A stretch of DNA of 62,453 nt from an uncultured Roseovarius sp. (GTDB taxonomy: Bacteria > Pseudomonadota > Alphaproteobacteria > Rhodobacterales > Rhodobacteraceae), in the NCBI RefSeq assembly GCF_913057115.1, contig NZ_CAJXNN010000022.1, positions 1 to 62,453 of the forward strand, in the 5' to 3' direction. The position numbers and the translations under genes are program-made. The notes beneath the pieces were generated by a model. It searched no databases. It was not told the origin of the DNA and saw only the letters and a list, made by a program, of their open reading frames with translations. Below, piece after piece: positions 50,734 through 58,299 of the stretch (position 1 is the first letter of the stretch; every line of letters begins with the position of its first letter).

Positions 50734-52129
50734 TATCTACAGAATCCTCATTCGGACCCGTCTGAGAGCCCTGCTGGGACGGTCGTTCCCGTCGCTGAAC
50801 CCAGGGCGACAGCTCTCCGGCGCGCATTACGTGCGCGGACTCTGCTATGCTCTCGAGCGCGTAGCTCGAGGTGAAACGCGGCGCTTGATCATCGAACTCC
50901 CGCCACGCCACCTGAAATCCACCATCGCGACCGTTGCATTTCCCGCCTGGCTTCTCGGAAGCGACCCATCGAAGCGGATCGTGTGTGTCAGCTACAGCAA
51001 TGACCTAGCCCAATCCTTCAGTCACAAGTGCCGTGGCCTCATGCAAGAGCCATTTTTCCGCGCATGCTTTCCGGGGCTGCAGTTCGACCCCAAGAAAAAT
51101 GCCGTGACGGAATTCCATACGACCCAAAAGGGCTTTCGGCTGGCAACCTCCATGGGGGGCACGCTTACGGGCAAGGGCGGGGACATCGTTATCCTTGATG
51201 ATGTCATGAAAGCGCAGGATACACACTCTCAAGCGGCACGCGATAATGCGCACAAAATTTATAAGGAGACGATCGCGACCCGCCTTGATGACCCAAAGGC
51301 AGGCGCAATTGTCCTGGTCGGTCAGCGCCTTCACGAGGATGATCTGATTGGACGGCTGAAACAGACAGGGAACTGGGAGGTCATCAGCCTGCCGGCTATC
51401 GCCGTCGAAGAGCAAACACTAGACCTCGGCGACAATATGGCTCTCACGCGCGTTCCCGGCGAACCACTGGACCCGGATCGCCTGCGTATTGAGGAGCTTG
51501 ACAAAATCCGAGCAGAAATCGGCAACGGCGCTTTCGAAGCGGAATATCAGCAACGGCCCGTCTTGCCCGGTGGAAACCTGGTCAAGTTGGAATGGTTCAA
51601 GACCTACGAGATACCACTGCCACGAGATCACTACGAAGCGGTGGTTCAGAGCTGGGATACAGCGGCCATGCCCGGAGAATCCAATGATTACTCGGTTTGC
51701 ACCACCTGGGGCCTCATCGGGCCGTATGTGGACCTTCTGGACGTGCATCGGGAACAGCATCTGTACCCGCAATTGCTGGGCGCGGCGCTCAAATTGCGAA
51801 AGGCATGGAGGCCAAATCTCATAGTTATTGAGAAGGCCGTCACGGGATTCTCGCTTAAGCCTGATTTGGTTAAACGGGGAGCTCCGGAGGCCTGTTGGCT
51901 TTCTCCTGAAAAAGGAAAGATTGAACGCATGATTGCGCAGTCGAATAAGATCGAGGAAGGTCAGGTGCGCCTGCCCAAGAATGCACATTGGCTAGAAGGC
52001 TTTCGGACTGAGGTCGCAGCCTTCCCCAATGGCAAATACGATGACCAGGTAGACAGCATGTCCCAGTTTTTGCGAGCGCTGGATTTTCGGAATCATACGC
52101 TTCGCCACTGTAGTCGGTATAATGGATAG
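50720..52129 (+). CDS. Phage terminase large subunit-like protein
   Basis: 469 aa from ATG 50720, inside the preceding gene; an in-frame ATG at 50681 is less likely. The packaging ATPase domain has ELPPRHLKSTIATVAFPAWLL (Walker-A-like) and DIVILDDVMKAQD (Walker B). The C-terminal RNase-H-like nuclease has QSWDTAAMPGESNDYSVCTTWG, VIEKAVTGFSL and FPNGKYDDQVDSMSQFL (acidic catalytic residues). It would drive DNA into a prohead, yet no portal, capsid or tail gene follows, so this is an isolated terminase module. Confidence 0.88.
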   Translation: MVPNDIYRILIRTRLRALLGRSFPSLNPGRQLSGAHYVRGLCYALERVARGETRRLIIELPPRHLKSTIATVAFPAWLLGSDPSKRIVCVSYSNDLAQSFSHKCRGLMQEPFFRACFPGLQFDPKKNAVTEFHTTQKGFRLATSMGGTLTGKGGDIVILDDVMKAQDTHSQAARDNAHKIYKETIATRLDDPKAGAIVLVGQRLHEDDLIGRLKQTGNWEVISLPAIAVEEQTLDLGDNMALTRVPGEPLDPDRLRIEELDKIRAEIGNGAFEAEYQQRPVLPGGNLVKLEWFKTYEIPLPRDHYEAVVQSWDTAAMPGESNDYSVCTTWGLIGPYVDLLDVHREQHLYPQLLGAALKLRKAWRPNLIVIEKAVTGFSLKPDLVKRGAPEACWLSPEKGKIERMIAQSNKIEEGQVRLPKNAHWLEGFRTEVAAFPNGKYDDQVDSMSQFLRALDFRNHTLRHCSRYNG

Positions 52130-52158
52130 TCAGGGTGCGTGACACACAAGGCACCAGG

Positions 52159-52557
52159 ATGGGCCGGTCGTGCAGCCTTGTGTTCCGCTGGGAACTGGCG
52201 GGCGCAGCATTTATCGTGGCTACGGGCTCTTTGCTTCATTTCGTCTTTGGATGGGCAGTGTGTGTCGCAAGACAGCTCCGAAGCTCGAGTGGAATGATGT
52301 TCCTCTCAACAGCCTTTAGCCACCGAAAAATCCCGATAGAAAACTGTGCAATAAGTAGGTCCAGAAGGTTGCTAGATCGGTCCAGCAGTTCGGTATGTCG
52401 TCCCCCTGCTCATCACCGCAACTGTTGAAATCCTCGATCGCGCCGCAAAGCGGAACGACTGGAATCTCGAACTGATGGATAATCCGGAGTTCGTGACAGG
52501 GCATGATCTTTTGCGTGGGGCCGGAGCCGTCGTTATCTGGGAAAAAATCGACAGTTT
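52159..52557 (+). pseudogene. Gene remnants between the terminase and the IS element
   Basis: Two coding scraps. From ATG 52159 a 33-residue stretch, FRWELAGAAFIVATGSLLHF, resembles the N-terminus of DUF6512-type membrane proteins, then homology stops. From about 52378 to 52557 a frame reads RYVVPLLITATVEILDRAAK and RNDWNLELMDNPEFVTGHDL, which looks like real protein but has a stop just upstream and runs into the left IS boundary. Both are read as debris of genes cut by insertion or deletion. No function is assigned. Confidence 0.4.
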
Positions 52558-52569
52558 ATACTACCGGCC

Positions 52570-53633
52570 TTAGCCTTTGACCGTTTTGACGTATTCTCGG
52601 GTGGTTATCGAGCGCACGGTGGCGCTGTCGTTGGCGAAGAAGTTCCAAGCGTCGCAGCATCGTGCCACGATGTCCTCGTAGGTTTCGAACACGGAGATGG
52701 CGAAGCGGTTGGCGCGCAGGTAGGCCCAGACGTTCTCGATCGGGTTCAGCTCCGGCGCGTAGGGCGGCAGCGGCAGCGGGGTAATGTTGTCGGGGACGCG
52801 AAGCGCCTTCGACCCGTGCCAACCTGCGCCGTCGAGCACGAGAACGGCATGTGCGTCCTCGGCAACGGTAAGCGAGATCTCGGCGAGGTGGGCGTTCATG
52901 GCAGCGGTGTCGGCGTTGGGCATGGCCAGCGCAGCGGTAGCTCCGCGTTCATGGCAGACGGCGCCGAAAATTTAGGCCCAGGTATAGCGGGTGTCGCGCG
53001 GGGCGCGCGGGCGACTGCCGCGCGGGGCCCAGATGCGAGTGAGCGTGCCCCGCTAGTCGACCCTCGCCTCGTCTCGAAACCAGATCTCCAAGGGCTTGCC
53101 CCGGACGTATTCCGGGAGGGCGTCGGTTACGGTCGCGGCGAAGTTTTTTTGAACGCCTCCTGGGCCTCGGGATCGGATTTCGGGTGCTGCGGGCGCACCG
53201 AGAGGCGGCGAAATCCGAGCGCGGCCAACTGCTTGCCCACAGTGCGCTCGTGCATGGCGACGCCGAAGCGGGCCTCGATCTTGCGCTGAAGGTCGACGCG
53301 CAGCCAGCGCACCACCCCGTCCACGGACGGGTCGGGACCCTCGCGCACCATCTGAGCCAGCTGCGCCTTCTGCTCCGGGCTCAACCGCGGCCTAGGCCCG
53401 GCCGAGCGGCGGTCGGACAGCCCCTCCAGCCCTTCCGCGTTGTAGCGGTGAACCCAATCACGCAGCGTTTGCCGATCCATCCCGCAGCTCTCGGCGGAGG
53501 TCTTGCGATCTACCCCCTCCAGCACCAGCGCGATCGCCAGCCCGCGCCGCGCCGCCTAGGCATCCTTCGCCTTCGAAGCCGCCGCCCTCAGCGCGCGCGC
53601 CGACAAGTCCGTTCGTGTGATCGCAACCGCCAT
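52570..53633 (-). mobile_element. Degenerate IS630-family transposase
   Basis: Reading from ATG 53633, the N-terminal helix-turn-helix part (KTSAESCGMDRQTLRDWVHR, YNAEGLEGLSD) and the C-terminal DDE part (VLVLDGAGWHGS, PLPPYAPELNPIENVW with the final Glu) are those of IS630 transposases. The two parts are in different frames, joined at a run of seven T (seven A in the mRNA, 53144-53150); a -1 slip there would fuse them, as in programmed IS630 frameshifting. Three in-frame stops (53556-53558, 53053-53055, 52972-52974) break the protein, so the element is dead. Terminal inverted repeats could not be defined. Confidence 0.8.
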
Positions 53634-53689
53634 GCTTCGATGGAAGGGAATCGCAGCGGCGAACTGAAGGGAATCCCATGTGAGTCATA

Positions 53690-53862
53690 AACCGGGGCTG
53701 CTGGTATTTAGTGGCGGTTATAAGCATGATCGTGGCAAGCGTGCGGAACACATAAACGCGGAATTGTCTCGTGCTGAAAACCATCTGCGGTGCGTCTTCC
53801 ATCGCTTCCTCTAGGGCACCAAGCCGCTTCTGCGCCAACATATTTTCTGGATTTTGGTTCAT
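53690..53862 (-). pseudogene. Small open frame after bchO, probably truncated by the IS element
   Basis: From ATG 53862, 15 bases beyond the bchO stop, with AAAGG nine bases upstream. The visible product starts MNQNPENMLAQKRLGALEEA and contains a hydrophobic helix (VYVFRTLATIMLIT). After about 57 residues the frame enters IS-flanking sequence at a GGGATTCCCTTC-type boundary, so the true C-terminus is probably lost. No family recognised. It may have been the last gene of the crtA-bchIDO operon. Confidence 0.35.
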
Positions 53863-53877
53863 GCATGCTACGCCTTT

Positions 53878-54750
53878 CTATGCTGGCCGCTCGGATAAGT
53901 TTTCGCTCAGGAAACGCGAAAACATCTCTGGGGCTTCTTCATGTGCAAGATGCCCGAGGCCAGGGAATTTTGTCAGCCTGCAATTTAGGATACTGGCGGC
54001 CGCTGTCTGAGCGGTTTCAGGCGGCACCGCCCGATCACGCGCCCCGGTTATGAAATGACATGACGTTTCGATACGGTTGAGGCGGCCAAGCAGTGGGTCG
54101 ATTTGCCATTGCGCCATCATTTGTAGCGTGGCTTCCACATGGTCGCGGTCAGCGATGAGACGTGCATAAAGCATCAACCCATCGTCATCCAACTGCGATC
54201 CAGTGCTTTCGATAATGCGCCTTGTGCGCCCAACGTGCGGTGCTTGGCCAGCGAACAGATATGAGGTGAGAGGGTTTAAGGCCAGAAATTTCGCCATAAT
54301 CGGGAACATCCAACCGGCGATGCCCTGAAAATTCCCGAGGGCTGGATTTAAGCCAAAGATGATATCCGGACGGGTTGGAACAGGCATAGTCTCTGAAAGA
54401 CGAAGTGCAATGGCCGCGCCCGCCGAATGCCCGATAATGGCGCGCAGGTTCCAAGCTTTGGCCTCGCAAAGGGTAGCGATGTCTTCGGCCATCGGATCAA
54501 GGCCACAGCGGCGCAAAGAGCCTGCCCGGGTAAACCCCTGACCGGGCAGGTCCAGCGCCACGACGTGATGGGTTTTTGCAAGATACGGCAGGATATCACG
54601 CCAACTGTGTGTGGAGGCTCCTGCACCATGGAGTAAAAGGAGCGTCGGACCCGTGCCCATCTCTTGGATGTGCCATTCGTGCGGCCTGATGCTTAGGCGC
54701 TTTGAGGTCTCATGGTTCGGCCATGACGGAAGGTCGCGTGCCCAATCCAT
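53878..54750 (-). CDS. bchO: Magnesium chelatase accessory alpha/beta hydrolase BchO
   Basis: 290 aa. Alpha/beta hydrolase core with LLLLHGAGASTHSW (oxyanion region), the nucleophile elbow IIGHSAGAAIAL (Ser), an acid near GARDRAVP and the histidine in FPGLGHLAHEEAPE. Position after bchI and bchD identifies it as BchO, which accompanies Mg-chelatase subunits in photosynthesis clusters; its exact reaction is unsettled. It starts three bases after bchD. The operon continues only into a broken small frame. Confidence 0.92.
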   Translation of the reverse strand: MDWARDLPSWPNHETSKRLSIRPHEWHIQEMGTGPTLLLLHGAGASTHSWRDILPYLAKTHHVVALDLPGQGFTRAGSLRRCGLDPMAEDIATLCEAKAWNLRAIIGHSAGAAIALRLSETMPVPTRPDIIFGLNPALGNFQGIAGWMFPIMAKFLALNPLTSYLFAGQAPHVGRTRRIIESTGSQLDDDGLMLYARLIADRDHVEATLQMMAQWQIDPLLGRLNRIETSCHFITGARDRAVPPETAQTAAASILNCRLTKFPGLGHLAHEEAPEMFSRFLSENLSERPA

Positions 54751-54753
54751 GCG

Positions 54754-56487
54754 CTACGCATCCAGCACTTGATCAATTGCCTTGGACAGGCGCTGTGCAT
54801 CGGCGCGAGGAAGGGCGATGCAGTCAACGCCAAGGGCTTGTGCCAAAGAGGTGGCTTCGGGGCTGGAGCGCGGGGCTGTGTCGATGACACAGCCTTGCAA
54901 TGTGAACATGCGTAAATGCGCGGCCCTTCTTTGCGCATCGCTTTGCGCTTGGGCGCGGTTAGACGTTCGGTCTAGCGCGATATTGGCGCGGCCGTCAGTC
55001 AGCAGCGCGAACGCGGGGCTGAGCCCGCGATCACGCGATTGGGCGGCCAACTGCGCTGCCGTCTCAAGTCCTGCGGCAAGAGGCGTTCCCCCGCCCCCCG
55101 GAAGAGCAGCAAGACGGCGCTTGGCCTGTACAAGCGACCTTGTCGGGGGGAGCAGGGTTTCGGCAGTGGTTCCGCGGAACGCGACCAAGGCCACGTGATC
55201 GCGACGCGCGTAGGCTTGACCCAAAAGAAGCTCGATCGCGCCTTTTGCCTCAGCCAAGCGGGCCATTGCGGCTGAACCTGAGGCATCAACAATGAAAATC
55301 ACCAACCTGTCCGAGCGGTCCTCAAAGCGGCGCAATCGAATATCAGACGGATAAATCTTTACGCGGGAATGGTCTTGTTTGGGGCGCAAAGCTTGCCATG
55401 GTATAGCCGCGCGCAAGGTGGCGATCACGTCGATCCGGGCGCGCCCATCGGGATGACCGGGGCGTGACGGGAGCGGGCGGCCAATACGGTTGCCGCGCCG
55501 CCGCGCGCCTGCCCCGCTGCCTGATGCAGGTTTCGTGCTGCGTGACTTGGCGGTCACTCGATCCAGAAGGCCATCCGGAAGCAGGGCGGCCACGGCTGCG
55601 ATCAACATCTCGCCGGGCAGGGTTTCACCTTGGCCCAAGTCGCCATCGGTTTCGTTTTTGGTATCCTCTTGTGTCTCTGGGCGGGCGGGGTTTTCCTCAG
55701 CCTCAGCCTCAGCCTCAGCCTCAGCCTCAGCCTCAGCCTCAGCCTCAGCTTCAACTGGGGCCTGCGGAAACGTTGTGGCGCGCGCAGGATAGACCAGTTC
55801 GGTAGCTTCGGTCAGATGTGCCTCACTCACCTGCGTTGCATGATCGAGTGAGGCAAGGGCGCGTGCGGCTGCAATGGCCAGCAGTGGGGCTCGCAAACTG
55901 TCGATCCCAAAACGCGCGGCAAGAAAGGTTAGGCTTTCAAGTGCGTTCTGTGGCACAGTGATTTGTGGCAGGCGCTTTTGCGCGGCCTCTATATCAGCAG
56001 GGGCGGGAAGGGAAACCGACGCCTCCGACCAACGCAGCCCAGTCAGGTTTATGTGAAACGCAAGCCGGTCAAGTAGAGCGGCGGGCGCTTGTTCTTCGGG
56101 ACTGGCCCCTTCATCAAGCAGAACAAGGGAGTGACCATGCCCGCAATCCAGAATTTGCCCAAGCCGAACCGCAAGCCCGGGGGAACAGCGTTCAGCCATG
56201 GGTATAACAAGCATACCGGGCCTATCCGAAAGACCAGCATCATGCACCATACGCCCCTCGGCTACCGAGGCAGAGATGTTCAGACCCCCGAAAAGCTGTG
56301 TGTCCGTGACGCTTGGATGAACCAGGTGTTTTGGGCCGGGAAGTTTGGCCAAAGCCGCTTCGGCGGATTGACGAACCGGGCCAGCCCGGGCGCGGATCGT
56401 CATACCTTTCAATGTGTCGGTGTCCACAGCGAGCGCCGCCATGGCCCGCATGGCGCGCGCCCATGGATGAGGCGTGTCGCCTGTCAT
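54754..56487 (-). CDS. bchD: Magnesium chelatase subunit D
   Basis: 577 aa. N-terminal AAA-like domain related to BchI but without a proper Walker A, as in BchD generally. An acidic linker at about residues 240-265 is a run of Glu-Ala pairs, followed by a Pro/Glu-rich and then basic region. The C-terminal von Willebrand A domain has the MIDAS motif VDASGSAAM (near residue 400) and LLTDGRANIALD. BchD and BchI form the ATP-driven ring that works with BchH to insert Mg2+ into protoporphyrin IX. It overlaps bchI by four bases. The linker is encoded by a hexanucleotide repeat. Confidence 0.95.
   Translation of the reverse strand: MTGDTPHPWARAMRAMAALAVDTDTLKGMTIRARAGPVRQSAEAALAKLPGPKHLVHPSVTDTQLFGGLNISASVAEGRMVHDAGLSDRPGMLVIPMAERCSPGLAVRLGQILDCGHGHSLVLLDEGASPEEQAPAALLDRLAFHINLTGLRWSEASVSLPAPADIEAAQKRLPQITVPQNALESLTFLAARFGIDSLRAPLLAIAAARALASLDHATQVSEAHLTEATELVYPARATTFPQAPVEAEAEAEAEAEAEAEAEAEENPARPETQEDTKNETDGDLGQGETLPGEMLIAAVAALLPDGLLDRVTAKSRSTKPASGSGAGARRRGNRIGRPLPSRPGHPDGRARIDVIATLRAAIPWQALRPKQDHSRVKIYPSDIRLRRFEDRSDRLVIFIVDASGSAAMARLAEAKGAIELLLGQAYARRDHVALVAFRGTTAETLLPPTRSLVQAKRRLAALPGGGGTPLAAGLETAAQLAAQSRDRGLSPAFALLTDGRANIALDRTSNRAQAQSDAQRRAAHLRMFTLQGCVIDTAPRSSPEATSLAQALGVDCIALPRADAQRLSKAIDQVLDA
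55695..55748. repeat. Nine-copy hexanucleotide repeat inside bchD
   Basis: CCTCAG is repeated nine times without error at 55695-55748 and then degenerates (CTTCAA). On the coding strand each unit adds Glu-Ala, so the array encodes the linker between the AAA-like and VWA halves of BchD. Copy-number slippage would change linker length without breaking the frame. Confidence 0.95.
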
Positions 56488-57488
56488 CCGAGCACCTCTG
56501 CTACGGCCCGACTCACACGTGCGGTGGACCCTGCCTCATCAAGCGGATCGCGCCGCAAGCGGTGGCTCAGGGCGATCGGGGCAATGGCGGAGAGGTGACC
56601 GCGGGTCACTTGATCTGTGTCTTCAAACGCCGCAAAGGCGCGCGCAGCCCGCAAAAGCGTGAGTTCACCGCGCAAGCCGTCTGCGCCAAGGGTCAGGCAC
56701 AACTGCGCGCAGGCGCGCAATATACCATCATCGGAGGAGATGTTTGGAAGCGCGCTGCGCGCGGTCAGGATCTTGTCGCACAGCTTGGCATCTTCCGCCT
56801 GCCAATGGGTCAGAAAATTATCGGTGTCAGTTTCGAACGCATGGCGACGGCGGATCACTTCGATCCGGTCATCTATGTTGTCCGGCGAGGTTACCTCGAC
56901 CGACAGACCGAACCGGTCCAAGAGTTGTGGGCGCAACTCGCCTTCTTCGGGGTTGCCGGAACCGACCAGAACAAAGCGGGCATCATGGCGGATTGAAAGG
57001 CCTTCACGTTCAACCGCGTTCTGGCCCGATTGGGCAACATCAAGCAAAAGGTCGACGATGTGATCCTCAAGAAGATTGACCTCATCAATATAAAGGTACC
57101 CACGGTTTGCGCGCGCCAGAAGACCCGGCTCAAAGGCTTTTTCGCCTTGCGTCAAGGCGCGTTCGATATCCAGCGCGCCTGTGACGCGGTCTTCGGTTAC
57201 GCCAAGTGGCAGGTCGATCATCGGCGTGGGGCGTTCTGTCACCTCTAGGTCGCTGACGCTGGCCCACTCTGGGCAATCCGCTGGGTTTGCAGAGTTCACC
57301 GGGCAGCCCCGCACGGCGCGAATCGATGGTAGCAATGCGGCAAGGGCGCGTACGGCTGTGGATTTCCCGGTGCCGCGGTCTCCAAAAACCAGAACGCCCC
57401 CGATGCCGGGATCAATTGCGGTTAGGATCATTGCGCGCTTCATCTGGTCTTGGCCGACGATGGCGGAGAATGGAAAAGGGGTCTTCAT
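56484..57488 (-). CDS. bchI: Magnesium chelatase ATPase subunit I
   Basis: 334 aa from ATG 57488, overlapping the crtA stop by four bases. AAA+ motifs: Walker A VFGDRGTGKSTAVRAL, Walker B GYLYIDEVNLLEDHIVDLLLDVA, sensor 1 FVLVGSGNPEEGELRPQLLDRFGL, and the GALDIERALTQGEKAFEPGLLARAN insertion typical of BchI/ChlI. The N-terminus MKTPFPFSAIVGQDQMKRAM is standard. It hydrolyses ATP for Mg2+ insertion into protoporphyrin IX with BchD and BchH. Length matches the family (about 335-350). Confidence 0.96.
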   Translation of the reverse strand: MKTPFPFSAIVGQDQMKRAMILTAIDPGIGGVLVFGDRGTGKSTAVRALAALLPSIRAVRGCPVNSANPADCPEWASVSDLEVTERPTPMIDLPLGVTEDRVTGALDIERALTQGEKAFEPGLLARANRGYLYIDEVNLLEDHIVDLLLDVAQSGQNAVEREGLSIRHDARFVLVGSGNPEEGELRPQLLDRFGLSVEVTSPDNIDDRIEVIRRRHAFETDTDNFLTHWQAEDAKLCDKILTARSALPNISSDDGILRACAQLCLTLGADGLRGELTLLRAARAFAAFEDTDQVTRGHLSAIAPIALSHRLRRDPLDEAGSTARVSRAVAEVLG

Positions 57489-58192
57489 GTGGTGATGTCC
57501 AGCTTGGAAAGGGGGCTTTGCCCATGCCATGTGCCATGATCGCTAAGTATCCGGAAACGGGCATAAAGTTCCTCGCGGAACCAATCGCCGTCACGCACCG
57601 CTTGGATGGCGCGGGCATGCGGGCCGCTGGAACGGGCAAAATCTGCCATGCTTTGGCTGTCGGGCCAGATGGAAAAGGTGATCTGGTGCAAAAGTGGCAC
57701 TTCGCCGATACCAATTTTGAAGGCGACATTTGTGTCGCTGCCGATGACGGTACTGATATCAGGGACGCGCTGCCAAAAGCGCAACGCCTTGACGGGGCGA
57801 ATTGTGGCTCGGGTCAATGCGGCGAGCGGCCCTTCAGGTTCGGGGCCTTCGGGCGCAAACGGGTTAACCCCCGACCACCGACCGCGTGCAGAGACCGGGG
57901 CAAGAAATATGGTCCAGCTTTCCAAAGCTTTGGAAAGATAACGGCGAAAGATCGGGGCGTTTTGGGTTTGGTCCTGAGCGGTTTCATGATCAGGCCATGT
58001 CGCGATAATGGCATAGACAGCAGTGTTGGGTATTGGAGTGAAACCCACCCCGGTACCGGACCCGCATAGTTTCCAGAACCCGATGCCGGGCACGCGTGGC
58101 AAGGCCCATCGGGCGGCCCCCATCATTCCGAATGACCAGAGCCGTGACAGCCCCGGCGGAAAACGGAAAAAACTTATGCTTACGGTTTGGAT
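57485..58192 (-). CDS. crtA: Spheroidene monooxygenase, apparently starting at ATC
   Basis: 235 aa if started at ATC 58192. The first ATG in frame (58126) would remove 22 residues that match the conserved CrtA N-terminus: the reading QTVSISFFRF follows the ATC, where relatives begin with Met-Gln-Thr-Val. AGGAGG lies six bases before the ATC, and no ATG, GTG or TTG is in frame between it and the upstream stop at 58214-58216. The body has FWKLCGSGTGVGFTP, AALTRATI, FKIGIGEVP and AVRDGDWFREELYARF, all typical. CrtA adds keto groups to spheroidene (giving spheroidenone) in the presence of oxygen. The gene leads the crtA-bchIDO operon. Confidence 0.85.
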   Translation of the reverse strand: MQTVSISFFRFPPGLSRLWSFGMMGAARWALPRVPGIGFWKLCGSGTGVGFTPIPNTAVYAIIATWPDHETAQDQTQNAPIFRRYLSKALESWTIFLAPVSARGRWSGVNPFAPEGPEPEGPLAALTRATIRPVKALRFWQRVPDISTVIGSDTNVAFKIGIGEVPLLHQITFSIWPDSQSMADFARSSGPHARAIQAVRDGDWFREELYARFRILSDHGTWHGQSPLSKLDITT

Positions 58193-58211
58193 GCCGTACC
58201 TCCTTGAATAC

Positions 58212-58283
58212 CGTCATTTAAGACTGACATGCATTGTGGCCTTGTTAAAGAGTATATTGCCCGATTGTAAATTAAGCTAGACA
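58212..58283. promoter_or_regulatory. Two PpsR/CrtJ-type boxes between crtA and crtI
   Basis: Box 1: TGTAAATTAAGCTAGACA at 58266-58283, a perfect TGT-N12-ACA. Box 2: CGTCATTTAAGACTGACA at 58212-58229, the same pattern with one mismatch (CGT) and a similar AT-rich centre. Paired boxes of this kind are the sites where the PpsR/CrtJ repressor binds cooperatively and shuts off pigment genes under oxygen or light. The pair sits between the divergent starts and could govern both transcripts. Confidence 0.75.
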
Positions 58284-58299
58284 TGTATAGCATTGAGTT

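Noticed and set aside
55695..55748. Possible CRISPR-like array
   Set aside because: It is an uninterrupted hexanucleotide repeat inside bchD with no spacers; no CRISPR array is present in the window.
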